From a virus, in IMG/VR virus record IMGVR_UViG_3300009059_000716, positions 1-64,000 of that record: a stretch of 64,000 bases of DNA. One strand, 5' to 3'. A program made the position numbers and the translations under genes. The number at the start of each line of letters is the position of its first letter. Position 1 is the first letter of the stretch. Under the pieces are notes generated by a model. It did no database searches, was not told the DNA's origin, and worked only from the letters and a program-made list of their open reading frames with translations. Positions 8,314-15,928 of this stretch are shown here, in pieces.

Positions 8314-8385
8314 TGGTCTATGGTGTAATTGGCAACACAGCTGGTTTTGGTCCAGTCGTTCTAGGTTCGAGTCCTAGTAGACCAA
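8314..8385 (+). tRNA. tRNA-Gln (UUG)
   Basis: Acceptor TGGTCTA/TAGACCA, anticodon loop TTTTGGT. It is the last of seven tRNAs packed at 7-14 base spacing between queC and a radical SAM gene. Confidence 0.9.
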
Positions 8386-8397
8386 CTAAACACAGGT

Positions 8398-9456
8398 ATG
8401 AAAGAAAACTACATATGCTCAGTTCCGTTTACTTCGTTTGAAATTCAGGATAAAGAGAATTACCTGTGCTGTGCCTCTTGGCTTACTAAGTCTATTCCTA
8501 AAAGTGAATCTATAAAAAATTCATGGAATTCTATTGAAGCTAATGAAATAAGGGAATCTATTTTAGACGGATCCTATAAATACTGCGATGAAAATCAATG
8601 TCCTTTTTTAAATCAAGTACAGAAATTCGGTAGTATAGGAAAAGTAGAACCACTGTACTTAAAAGAACAACTACCTAGAGCACTAAAGCAGCAAATAAGT
8701 AACTTTGAGAATAAAAAATTAGAACCTCAAGTAATTCAGTTTTCTTTTGATAGAAGTTGCAACCTTGAATGCCCTACTTGCAGAATAGGAATTATTACTG
8801 CTAATAGTAAAAAAATTAAAGAAGTAGAAGCCACAATACAGGAAATAGAGGATACCTATTCAAATTCTATAACTATTCTTTACATAACCGGTTCCGGTGA
8901 TCCTTTTATATCAGTAGGATTTAGAAATTTTTTACGGAATTTTAATAAAGAGAAGTATCCTAATTTAAAACAAATACATCTACATACAAACGCTACAAAG
9001 TGGAATAAGAAAATGTGGAATTCTATGAAGAATATACATCCATATGTTAAAAGTTGTGAAATCTCTATTGATGCAGGAACAAAAGATACCTATGAAAATA
9101 TAACCCGTATAGGAGGTAAATGGAATGAATTGATAGACAATTTAAAATTTATTTCTACAATACCTACACTCAAAAGAATTAAACCTTCTTTTGTTGTGCA
9201 AAAAGGAAACTATAGGGAAATGAAAATATTTTACGAATTAATGGTAAGTGTATTTGGCAATAAAGCAAATATATTCTACGGTAAAGTTAACAATTGGGGA
9301 ACCTTTTCTGAAGAGGAGTTTAACAAAATAAAAGTATGGGACAAAAAACACCCAGAATACAATAATTTTCTAAACGAAGTAAATAATACCCTACCTGCAA
9401 AAAATGCATGGAGTAATTTACAAGAATTTATAACTCCAACTAAGTATAACATATAA
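8398..9456 (+). CDS. Radical SAM protein, twitch/SPASM-like
   Basis: 352 residues. The SAM-binding cluster motif CNLECPTC (C121, C125, C128) is clear, followed by a GSGDP turn replacing the usual GGEP and a SIDAGTKDTY strand typical of the barrel. The N-terminal 100 residues hold further cysteines (YICSVPF, YLCCASW, then C.....CPF) that could bind an auxiliary cluster, as in twitch-domain phage radical SAM proteins. It is followed 7 bases later by a carbamoyltransferase, and the two may act in one modification pathway. The substrate (sugar, nucleobase or peptide) is unknown. It would need reduced ferredoxin, and a ferredoxin gene lies at 13070. Confidence 0.85.
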   Translation: MKENYICSVPFTSFEIQDKENYLCCASWLTKSIPKSESIKNSWNSIEANEIRESILDGSYKYCDENQCPFLNQVQKFGSIGKVEPLYLKEQLPRALKQQISNFENKKLEPQVIQFSFDRSCNLECPTCRIGIITANSKKIKEVEATIQEIEDTYSNSITILYITGSGDPFISVGFRNFLRNFNKEKYPNLKQIHLHTNATKWNKKMWNSMKNIHPYVKSCEISIDAGTKDTYENITRIGGKWNELIDNLKFISTIPTLKRIKPSFVVQKGNYREMKIFYELMVSVFGNKANIFYGKVNNWGTFSEEEFNKIKVWDKKHPEYNNFLNEVNNTLPAKNAWSNLQEFITPTKYNI

Positions 9457-9463
9457 GAACGTT

Positions 9464-11119
9464 ATGATACAATTAGGAATAGCAGCATTCTACCACGATT
9501 CAGCAGCATGTATCGTCAAAGACGGTAAAGTAATAGCCGCAGTAGAAGAAGAAAGATTTACAGAAATTAAACACGATGCTGCATTTCCTGTAAATGCAAT
9601 AAAATGGTGTCTGAAAGAAGCAAGAATTAAAATCACAGACATAGATGAAGTATGTTGGTATGAGAATCCTGAAACTAAAAAAGATAGAGTTAATAAAATC
9701 TTTAATAAAAGACCATTTACTACTTTTTTTCTTCGGAAGAAATTCTTACGGGAGTTTAAAACAAAGAATCCGGCTACGTTATTACAAACTATTGGATACA
9801 CAGGAAGGATATCTTTCGTTGACCATCATATGTCTCATGCTGCTTTTAGTTTTCTTACTAGCCCTTACCAATCTGCCGCGATTCTAACCGTAGACGGTGT
9901 AGGAGAATGGGAAACAGTAGGAATATACAAAGGTTCAGAAAACGGTATAGAGAAGGTGTTATCCATTGATTTCCCCAACTCTCTCGGTATGTTATACTCT
10001 ACGGTAACATCTTATTTAGGGTTTAAACCTAATGAAGGAGAGTACAAGGTAATGGGTCTAGCACCGTATGGAAATGCCTCTAAATACTTCGATAAATTAG
10101 ATAAGATATTTTGTCATTCAGATAATAAATTCTGGATAGATCAAAGATACTTTACTTGGGAGTATTCAGAACGTATAATGTTCAATAAAAAGTTTTGCAA
10201 ATTACTTGGATTACCGCCAAGACTTCCGGAAGATGAATTAACACAAGACCATAAAGATTTAGCAGCAGCTTTACAAAAAATCTACGAAAGAGAATTTGTA
10301 AGACTGGTCAAAAGAGCTAAACTTATGACAAGAGAAGTAAATTTATGCCTAGGAGGCGGATGTGCCTACAACGGTGTAGCAAATTCATTAGCATATGATC
10401 ATTTTGACAGTATTCATATTCCTTTTGCACCTTCCGATGCGGGATCAGCAATAGGAGCTTGTCTATATCAGTATAGAGGAGAAAGACAAGATAATTCATC
10501 ACCATATTTAGGTCCTGAATACACTAATTTCATAGTTCAGAGTACATTACATGGGTATGAAGATAAAGTTCAATGGTTTAAATTAACAGAAGAAAAGTTA
10601 ATTAAAAAAACAGCAGAACTTTTAAGAGGTCAAAATATAATAGCTTGGTTTCAAGGTAGAATGGAGTTTGGAGCAAGAGCTTTAGGAAACCGTTCAATTT
10701 TAGCATCTCCAAAAGATCCTAAAATGAGAGAGAAGCTAAATTACGTAATAAAAAAGAGAGAAGGATTTAGACCATTCGCTCCTTCCGTAACAGAAGAACA
10801 AGCCGATAGATGGTTTTATGTTCAAGAGAATATACCTTATATGAATCAAGTTGTAAACGCCAAAGTAAGAGACTTAGAAGCTGCAACACATGTAGACGGA
10901 TCATGTAGAGTTCATACAGTAACTAAAAAACAAAATCCAAGATATCACGCACTCATTACTGAACTTGGTAGAATAGATGAAAAAGCAGTTGTACTCAACA
11001 CCTCTTTTAATCTTAAAGATCAAACAATCACTATGACTCCAAAACAAGCAATAGAAAGATTTATAAATTCAGAAATAAACTATTTAGTAATCAATAATTT
11101 TTTAATAAGAAAAATATGA
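9464..11119 (+). CDS. Carbamoyltransferase (NodU/CmcH/TobZ family)
   Basis: 551 residues, the full length for the family. The N-terminal Kae1-like domain shows GIAAFYHDSAAC, the metal-ligand motif VDHHMSHAAF near residue 120, and the second acidic motif TVDGVGEW. The C-terminal YrdC-like domain shows RMEFGARALGNRSILA and the late VLNTSFNLKDQTI motif. Family members make carbamoyl-adenylate from carbamoyl phosphate and ATP and transfer the carbamoyl to a hydroxyl. In phages, relatives have been connected with carbamoylated hypermodified bases, and elsewhere with sugars. Here it lies between a radical SAM gene and the queD-queE genes. Its acceptor is inference only. Confidence 0.92.
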   Translation: MIQLGIAAFYHDSAACIVKDGKVIAAVEEERFTEIKHDAAFPVNAIKWCLKEARIKITDIDEVCWYENPETKKDRVNKIFNKRPFTTFFLRKKFLREFKTKNPATLLQTIGYTGRISFVDHHMSHAAFSFLTSPYQSAAILTVDGVGEWETVGIYKGSENGIEKVLSIDFPNSLGMLYSTVTSYLGFKPNEGEYKVMGLAPYGNASKYFDKLDKIFCHSDNKFWIDQRYFTWEYSERIMFNKKFCKLLGLPPRLPEDELTQDHKDLAAALQKIYEREFVRLVKRAKLMTREVNLCLGGGCAYNGVANSLAYDHFDSIHIPFAPSDAGSAIGACLYQYRGERQDNSSPYLGPEYTNFIVQSTLHGYEDKVQWFKLTEEKLIKKTAELLRGQNIIAWFQGRMEFGARALGNRSILASPKDPKMREKLNYVIKKREGFRPFAPSVTEEQADRWFYVQENIPYMNQVVNAKVRDLEAATHVDGSCRVHTVTKKQNPRYHALITELGRIDEKAVVLNTSFNLKDQTITMTPKQAIERFINSEINYLVINNFLIRKI

Positions 11120-11232
11120 AATTAATACAGTGGATTAAAGCCAAAATTTGGGAATATAAAAAAGAAAAAGAGTATAAGAAAAAGATCGCTGAATTAAAAA
11201 AAAGAGATCCTTTTACGTATAAAAACTTCTAA
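11116..11232 (+). CDS. Small basic protein, unknown
   Basis: 38 residues, lysine-rich (MKLIQWIKAKIWEYKKEKEYKKKIAEL...). It overlaps the carbamoyltransferase stop by ATGA, so it is probably translationally coupled. Not recognised. Confidence 0.45.
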   Translation: MKLIQWIKAKIWEYKKEKEYKKKIAELKKRDPFTYKNF

Positions 11233-11238
11233 AAAAGT

Positions 11239-11268
11239 TTGTAGATTAAATTTATATTCTTATCTTAA
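11239..11268 (+). promoter_or_regulatory. Promoter P2
   Basis: TTG at 11239, a 19-base spacer, TATCTTAA at 11261-11268, then a 44-base leader containing a small hairpin (ACGA-TAGTG-TCGT) before the ATG at 11313. It would drive the queD-queE-ferredoxin-nuclease-PRTase genes. Confidence 0.65.
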
Positions 11269-11312
11269 GATATAAGACGATAGTGTCGTAGCACCACTTT
11301 AAAAACACCGGA

Positions 11313-11606
11313 ATGGCAATGTATAGAGCTAACCGCCCAGTAGATTTAAAAACAGGAGAAGATTTAGAACAAGATCTTAACAACCTAAGAGAGCAGATTG
11401 AAAAAGATCTGTACGAAGTCAATCAAAGACAGACTACACAAAAATTAAAGGATATACCAAATCCTAAATTACATCAAATAATCTCATTTGTAAAATCCGC
11501 CATACGAATTGTATTCTCATTTGTAGGTATAATAGGATTTTATGAATTGGGATTTTTTGGCTTACTAATAGCCGAAATAGTTGGTATTTACGAAGAATTA
11601 GTTTAA
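11313..11606 (+). CDS. Small membrane protein, unknown
   Basis: 97 residues. The first 55 are charged and helical; from about residue 60 there is one long or two short hydrophobic segments (IRIVFSFVGIIGFYELGFFG). It is the first gene of the queD operon. Not recognised. Confidence 0.6.
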   Translation: MAMYRANRPVDLKTGEDLEQDLNNLREQIEKDLYEVNQRQTTQKLKDIPNPKLHQIISFVKSAIRIVFSFVGIIGFYELGFFGLLIAEIVGIYEELV

Positions 11607-11615
11607 ATTAAAGTT

Positions 11616-12083
11616 ATGGGAAAATTTCAATCAACAAAAGTCTTTGACGGATTCAGTACGGTATTTCGTCAATGGAGGGCAGATGGTACTCACTGCCAAA
11701 AATTACACGGATACGGAGTATCTTTTAAACTATGGTTTGAAGGAGATCTAGATGAAAGAAACTGGGTCTGGGATTTCGGAGGAATGAAAAGAGCTAAAGG
11801 AACAATCGATGGGATGTCTCCTAAAGATTGGATGGACTATATGTTTGACCACACTTTTATCGTAGCCGAAGATGATCCATTCAGAGATTCCTTCTTAAAG
11901 ATGGATGAGGCTGGTGTAGCACAGGTAAGAATAGTACCTGCTACCGGTGCAGAAAGGTTTGCACAATTTGTATACGACAAGGTAGGGCCTTTTATAGAGA
12001 CTGAGACTGAAGGTCGAGTAAAAGTTATAAAAGTAGAATTTAGAGAACACGGTAAAAACTCAGCTATATATGTCCCTAGGTAG
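11616..12083 (+). CDS. queD: 6-carboxytetrahydropterin synthase-like protein
   Basis: Should convert dihydroneopterin triphosphate, the FolE product, into 6-carboxy-tetrahydropterin. The catalytic Cys is in THCQKLHGYG, and the family motifs WVWDFGGMK, the DHTFIV segment and PATGAERFA (active-site Glu) follow in order. It belongs to the divergent branch in which the first zinc His of E. coli QueD (AAHRL) reads TVFRQW, and HGH reads HGY. The zinc ligands must therefore be arranged differently, perhaps using the His next to the Cys. It overlaps queE by 14 bases. Confidence 0.88.
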   Translation: MGKFQSTKVFDGFSTVFRQWRADGTHCQKLHGYGVSFKLWFEGDLDERNWVWDFGGMKRAKGTIDGMSPKDWMDYMFDHTFIVAEDDPFRDSFLKMDEAGVAQVRIVPATGAERFAQFVYDKVGPFIETETEGRVKVIKVEFREHGKNSAIYVPR

Positions 12084-12849
12084 AATAGAAGATTTCGATA
12101 AAAATCTACCTATTGTAGAGATTTATACTGCAGTACAATCAGAAGGTTCAAGAGCCGGGTACCCAACAGTGGTTATTAGAACTACAGGGTGTACCCATAG
12201 ATGTTACTTTGGTGAAGGAGGCTGGTGTGATAGCTGGTATACTTCTATTCATCCAGAAAAAGGTAAATATTCCTTTAATGATATTATAAAAGCATATGAT
12301 GATAATCCTCACATCACTGAAATGATGTTGACAGGAGGTTCACCTTCTATGCATGGAAAATTAGTTAACGAATTAACACATTTAGCTCATGAGAGAGGCC
12401 TTTTTATTACTATGGAGAATGAAGGCTCCCATTACCTGGAAACTGACTATCCTATCAATTTATTGTCGATATCTCCTAAGTTCAGCAACTCAGTACCTGT
12501 CATCGGTGTTGCGACCCCTCAAGGTGGAATCACGGACGAAAGAATGGTAAAACAGCATAATAAGTTTAGGCTTAATTACGATGCTATTAAAAAAAGCATT
12601 GCTTATCATTCAGACTACCATTTAAAACCGGTATGGGATGGAAAAGATGAAAAGTCTTTACAAGAGATTTTAGACTGTATTAAAACTCTAGACGCACCTC
12701 AAGACAAAGTATGGTTTATGCCAGCAGGAGATACAAGAGAAGCATTACAGAAGTCTTACCCGATTTTATTTGACTGGGTGAGAGATAACGGATACAGGTT
12801 AACATGGAGACCGCATATTATTGCGTTTGAAGATCAAAGAGAAGTTTAA
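12070..12849 (+). CDS. queE: 7-carboxy-7-deazaguanine synthase (radical SAM)
   Basis: Radical SAM ring-contraction enzyme turning 6-carboxytetrahydropterin into 7-carboxy-7-deazaguanine. The N-terminus has EIYTAVQSEGSRAGYPTVVIR, the QueE substrate-binding opening. The cluster cysteines are CTHRCYFGEGGWC: C-x3-C-x7-C instead of the canonical C-x3-C-x2-C, a widened spacing as in other QueE insert variants. The GGEP motif reads TGGSP. Overlap with queD indicates coupling. It needs SAM and low-potential electrons; a ferredoxin gene lies 220 bases downstream and metK is at 26994. Confidence 0.92.
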   Translation: MSLGRIEDFDKNLPIVEIYTAVQSEGSRAGYPTVVIRTTGCTHRCYFGEGGWCDSWYTSIHPEKGKYSFNDIIKAYDDNPHITEMMLTGGSPSMHGKLVNELTHLAHERGLFITMENEGSHYLETDYPINLLSISPKFSNSVPVIGVATPQGGITDERMVKQHNKFRLNYDAIKKSIAYHSDYHLKPVWDGKDEKSLQEILDCIKTLDAPQDKVWFMPAGDTREALQKSYPILFDWVRDNGYRLTWRPHIIAFEDQREV

Positions 12850-12853
12850 AACT

Positions 12854-13066
12854 ATGGCACAATATCAAGTAATTAAAATGCTTCGTAAAATCACAGAAGC
12901 AGACAGAGAAAAAGCACTAATGACATTAGAGCTACTTACACAAAATCCAGCTGGAATTGGAGACCACTCTACAGAAGATTTTTACAATAATGCAATAGAA
13001 GCAATTAAAGCATTGGCTGAAGCCGATGATGTATTGGAAACTATAGAACGTTATTATCCTAACTAA
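12854..13066 (+). CDS. Small helical protein, unknown
   Basis: 70 residues from ATG at 12854; this start gives a 4-base gap from queE, while an upstream in-frame Met would overlap it. The protein is predicted all-helical and acidic (EKALMTLELLTQNP, AIEAIKALAEADDVLETIERYY). It lies between queE and ferredoxin. Not recognised. Confidence 0.6.
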   Translation: MAQYQVIKMLRKITEADREKALMTLELLTQNPAGIGDHSTEDFYNNAIEAIKALAEADDVLETIERYYPN

Positions 13067-13069
13067 GAT

Positions 13070-13381
13070 ATGAGTTATATAATTGGATCACCTTGTGTTA
13101 GTACCTGCGATACTGCCTGTGTTGATGTCTGCCCTGTAGACTGTATTCACGGCCCTATAGACGTAACAGGTGCAGGAGCAGAAGTAGCCGGAATGACCAA
13201 AGAGGAGATAGAAGGAAAAATGCTATATATTAACCCTGACGAATGTATTGACTGCGGAGCTTGCCTACCAGAATGCCCGGTAAAAGCAATCTTTGATTCA
13301 GAACAAGATGCAATTGAAGCAGGAGAAGAAGAGTACGTTCATAAGAACTACGAGTTTTTTGGACTTAAATTTATCAACTAA
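13070..13381 (+). CDS. Ferredoxin, FdxA-like with two Fe-S cluster motifs
   Basis: 103 residues. The first motif is [18 protein letters not shown], near residues 9-26. The second is [16 protein letters not shown], near residues 63-78, a canonical CxxCxxCxxxCP [4Fe-4S] site. The first fits a 7Fe/8Fe-type site with a short insert. A phage-encoded low-potential carrier next to queE probably feeds electrons to QueE and perhaps to the radical SAM protein at 8398. The reductase at 62802 could reduce it. This role is inferred from context. Confidence 0.9.
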   Translation: MSYIIGSPCVSTCDTACVDVCPVDCIHGPIDVTGAGAEVAGMTKEEIEGKMLYINPDECIDCGACLPECPVKAIFDSEQDAIEAGEEEYVHKNYEFFGLKFIN

Positions 13382-13385
13382 CATA

Positions 13386-13970
13386 ATGAGAGTAAAACTA
13401 AGCCTAACCCTTATACTATTAATTCAGGTAGTATTCGCACAAAAAAGACATAGGGTAGAATTCCAAGTAGATGATCTATATAAAGGTATTTATTCTGAAG
13501 TTTATGAACAACCACTGTATGTGGAATATACTGTTAAATGTCCCAACGGACAAGCATCTAGATCTGGAATGGATTTTTATACCGATAAAGATATACATAC
13601 TTCTGACAATTTAGATTACGTAGATAATGTTTGGGACAAAGGACACTTAGCCCCTGCTGCCTCTTTTTCTTGTGATGTAAAGACACTTAAAAAAACATTT
13701 AGCTACCTTAATTCAGCACTCCAGCATCAAAACTTAAATAGAGGACAGTGGAGCCAATTAGAATCTTTTGAAAGAGATTTAGCAAACTTTTTTGAGGTTA
13801 AGGTTAGAATAGAAGTATTGTTTGAAGGAAAATTAACAGTTTTACCATCAGGAGCGACAGTACCATCCGGGTTCGTAAAAACTATAGAGTTTGACGGGAG
13901 AAAGGTTATTTTTAAATTTCCTAATAACGGAACGCATATTTCAAATTGGATAGAATATAGAACAAACTAA
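13386..13970 (+). CDS. Secreted DNA/RNA non-specific endonuclease (NucA/EndA family)
   Basis: 194 residues from ATG at 13386; the upstream in-frame start would overlap ferredoxin and lose the signal peptide. Residues 1-18 are a classical signal peptide (VKLSLTLILLIQVVFAQ). The catalytic motif appears as WDKGHLAPAASF (H87; the family usually has DRGH). YLNSALQHQN, followed by W..LE, supplies the metal-binding Asn region. It would act in the periplasm or outside the cell on nucleic acid. Its place between ferredoxin and a PRTase inside the deazaguanine operon is unexpected. Roles could be digesting incoming DNA or scavenging. Confidence 0.85.
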   Translation: MRVKLSLTLILLIQVVFAQKRHRVEFQVDDLYKGIYSEVYEQPLYVEYTVKCPNGQASRSGMDFYTDKDIHTSDNLDYVDNVWDKGHLAPAASFSCDVKTLKKTFSYLNSALQHQNLNRGQWSQLESFERDLANFFEVKVRIEVLFEGKLTVLPSGATVPSGFVKTIEFDGRKVIFKFPNNGTHISNWIEYRTN

Positions 13971-13973
13971 GAT

Positions 13974-14393
13974 ATGACAGAAAAGGTTTTTTTTAATTGG
14001 GATTGGGTTAATTTACAATTAGCTCTAATTCACCAACAGGTTTCAAAAGTAAAATACAACATCAGGCACGTAAGTGGAATTCCAAGAGGAGGTTTAATTC
14101 CGGCAGTTCTATTCTCACATAGGTATGGTTTTAAATTTATGGAGTTAGAACAGGCTAAAAATCTAACTACAGCAGCTAGAAAACAAGTCTTAGTATTTGA
14201 CGATATAGCAGATACTGGAATTACACTTTCAGAATTAGAAGGGTATGCGTTTAGAACAGCAACACTTGCTACAAGAGAGGGAAGTAAAATCATACCTACA
14301 TTCACCGGAGAATTAATTACCAACGATGATTGGTTAGTATTCCCCTGGGAAGAAAAAGATTCAAAAACAATTCAAGATTATCTTGTCAAATAG
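13974..14393 (+). CDS. Purine phosphoribosyltransferase-like protein
   Basis: 139 residues with the type I PRTase features: VSGIPRGGLIPAVLFSHR near residue 32 (PPi loop) and the PRPP-binding signature VLVFDDIADTGITL near residue 70. A C-terminal DWLVFPWE segment resembles Gpt/HGPRT base-binding regions. It probably salvages guanine, hypoxanthine or xanthine, or handles guanine released by the transglycosylase. The last is inference from position within the dpd region. A second PRTase (APRT) is at 25970. Confidence 0.82.
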   Translation: MTEKVFFNWDWVNLQLALIHQQVSKVKYNIRHVSGIPRGGLIPAVLFSHRYGFKFMELEQAKNLTTAARKQVLVFDDIADTGITLSELEGYAFRTATLATREGSKIIPTFTGELITNDDWLVFPWEEKDSKTIQDYLVK

Positions 14394-14413
14394 AAAGATA
14401 TTTCTTATATTTA
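14383..14413 (+). promoter_or_regulatory. Promoter P3
   Basis: TTG at 14383 (inside the end of the PRTase gene), a 20-base spacer, TATATTTA at 14406-14413, then a 21-base leader with GTTATAG before the folE ATG. Confidence 0.72.
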
Positions 14414-14434
14414 AGTATACAAAAACAGTTATAG

Positions 14435-15142
14435 ATGGCTAAAAAATTTATTAAAGGAACCGAATTGGTTCAAGCAGGTTTTGCAAATGGTATTTCTACT
14501 CAATTAGCTCAAAAGCAGGCTAAAGATGGACCCGAAGCTAGACTTACCGAAATGGAGAAAAATGAAATCATTTTAAATGCTTCTAATGCATTTGCAGATT
14601 TCTTAACAGCTTTAGGAGTAGATTACAAATCAGATCCTAACTCATCAGAAACTCCAACTAGAGTAGCTAAAGCATATGTTAACGACTTATGGGCAGGAAG
14701 GTATTCTCCTTTAGATAGAGTTACAGCTTTCCCTTCAGATGGGTATGATGGTATCGTACAAGAAAGCAGAATACCTGTTATCTCTATGTGTTCTCATCAC
14801 CATCAGCAAATTAGAGGAGAAGTAAGCATTGCTTATATTGCCTCAGAAAATGGTAAAGTAGTAGGATTATCCAAACTAAACAGAATTGTAGAACAATTTG
14901 GAAGAAGAGGAGCAATTCAAGAGCAATTAACTGTTGCAATCCATAATGCAGTAGATAAAATCTGTGAAGGAAACCAAGGAGTAGCCGTAATGATAAATGC
15001 TACACATGCTTGTGTATCCTGTAGAGGAGTTAAGCATCAAGGTGCAGCTATGCAGACTGCAAAATTAACAGGAGCATTTTTACACGAAGATTCAGCTAAA
15101 GCAGAGTTCTACAAAAATATAGAATTATCAATTAGAAACTAA
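14435..15142 (+). CDS. folE: GTP cyclohydrolase I
   Basis: Opens GTP to dihydroneopterin triphosphate, the first step of 7-deazaguanine (and folate) synthesis. Zinc ligands are present in MCSHHHQQIRG (Cys plus His) and in ACVSCRGVKH, and the core motifs ETPTRVAKAY and LSKLNRIVEQFGRR are intact. 235 residues is normal for the family. It has its own promoter just upstream, so the pathway entry step may be timed separately from queD-queE. Confidence 0.96.
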   Translation: MAKKFIKGTELVQAGFANGISTQLAQKQAKDGPEARLTEMEKNEIILNASNAFADFLTALGVDYKSDPNSSETPTRVAKAYVNDLWAGRYSPLDRVTAFPSDGYDGIVQESRIPVISMCSHHHQQIRGEVSIAYIASENGKVVGLSKLNRIVEQFGRRGAIQEQLTVAIHNAVDKICEGNQGVAVMINATHACVSCRGVKHQGAAMQTAKLTGAFLHEDSAKAEFYKNIELSIRN

Positions 15143-15152
15143 AATTAATTTT

Positions 15153-15368
15153 ATGAGCATAATACCCGCAGAATTATATTACTGGCAAGTCACAGTAGAA
15201 TTCAAAAGAGAGAACGATAGAGGTCGAATTCAAAAAGTAAAAGAAATTTACTTAGTAGATGCTATGACCGGAACAGAAGCAGAAGCTAAAACCTACAAAG
15301 AGTTAGAAGGAGAATCAGACTTTAAGGTAGTAAGCCTGACACAATCAAGAATTATAAAAGTTTATTAG
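15153..15368 (+). CDS. DUF4494-like small protein
   Basis: 71 residues. The pattern YYWQVTVEFKRE, then KVKEIYLVDAMTGTEAEAKTY, then FKVVSLTQSRIIKV matches the DUF4494 layout, a family seen in Bacteroidota and their phages. Its function is unknown. It follows folE by 10 bases and ends just before a terminator. Confidence 0.6.
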   Translation: MSIIPAELYYWQVTVEFKRENDRGRIQKVKEIYLVDAMTGTEAEAKTYKELEGESDFKVVSLTQSRIIKVY

Positions 15369-15371
15369 AAT

Positions 15372-15402
15372 TTGGTCCTTCGGGACCTTTTTCTTATCTT
15401 TA
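15372..15402 (+). promoter_or_regulatory. Promoter P4, overlapping a terminator
   Basis: TTG at 15372, a 20-base spacer that contains a complete terminator hairpin, TATCTTTA at 15395-15402, and a 22-base leader ending AAAAGTT before the ATG at 15425. Confidence 0.7.
15374..15392 (+). terminator. Intrinsic terminator with UUCG tetraloop
   Basis: GGTCC-TTCG-GGACC followed by five T. It ends the folE unit while its DNA forms the spacer of the next promoter. Confidence 0.8.
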
Positions 15403-15424
15403 TATTATATAAAAAATAAAAGTT

Positions 15425-15928
15425 ATGCAATTATCATTATTTGAAGAAGAAGGGTATATACCTTTTGTATCTGAAGTAGAAACATTTAACGCAACCTTTG
15501 GTAAACCAAACAATTATGTTCCAACCATACCTGAAAAGAAAGAATGGCAGTTCGTCTATGATTTTATCCTCGAAGAACTTGAAGAATATAGACAAGCTTG
15601 TGAAAATGGAGACATCGTGGAAGTTTTGGACGCTCTTTGCGATATTACTTATGTTTCCCTTGGGAACGGTGCTATGTTACATGGTCTTAAAGCAAAGATA
15701 TGGCCAGCCTATCAAGAAGTCCAAGCAAGTAATATGTCAAAAGCTTGTAAAACTGAAGCAGAAGCCATACTTACCGTCAGCAAAAGAAGTGAAGAGCAAG
15801 GTGAGGCCTGCCATTTTGAAAAGATTGCAGAAGGAAGATATATTGTGTACCGTACTAGAGACCGAAAAGTAATGAAATCTGTTAACTACTTCAGACCAGA
15901 CTTAAAACAATTTTTTGATGGCAATTAA
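15425..15928 (+). CDS. MazG-like nucleotide pyrophosphohydrolase
   Basis: 167 residues of the all-alpha NTP pyrophosphohydrolase type. The metal site is ILEELEEY near residue 50 and EVLDALCDITYV near residue 66 (EExxE...ExxD), and the EVQASNMSK segment near residue 100 matches the phosphoribosyl-ATP-hydrolase-like branch. It could hydrolyse (d)NTPs, perhaps dGTP competitors or alarmones; the substrate is not readable. A 124-residue ORF in another frame inside it is a shadow. Confidence 0.8.
   Translation: MQLSLFEEEGYIPFVSEVETFNATFGKPNNYVPTIPEKKEWQFVYDFILEELEEYRQACENGDIVEVLDALCDITYVSLGNGAMLHGLKAKIWPAYQEVQASNMSKACKTEAEAILTVSKRSEEQGEACHFEKIAEGRYIVYRTRDRKVMKSVNYFRPDLKQFFDGN

Noticed and set aside
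9490-9887. Overlapping ORFs on both strands at the start of the carbamoyltransferase
   Set aside because: The carbamoyltransferase motifs run through this region in one frame. The others are shadows.
11269-11312. preQ1 riboswitch in the leader of the queD operon
   Set aside because: The leader has only a 4-bp hairpin and no C-rich loop with an A-rich tail as in known preQ1 aptamers. I cannot support one here or before queF.
15498-15872. 124-codon + strand ORF inside the MazG-like gene
   Set aside because: It is in another frame of a gene with clear family motifs, and there is no start context.
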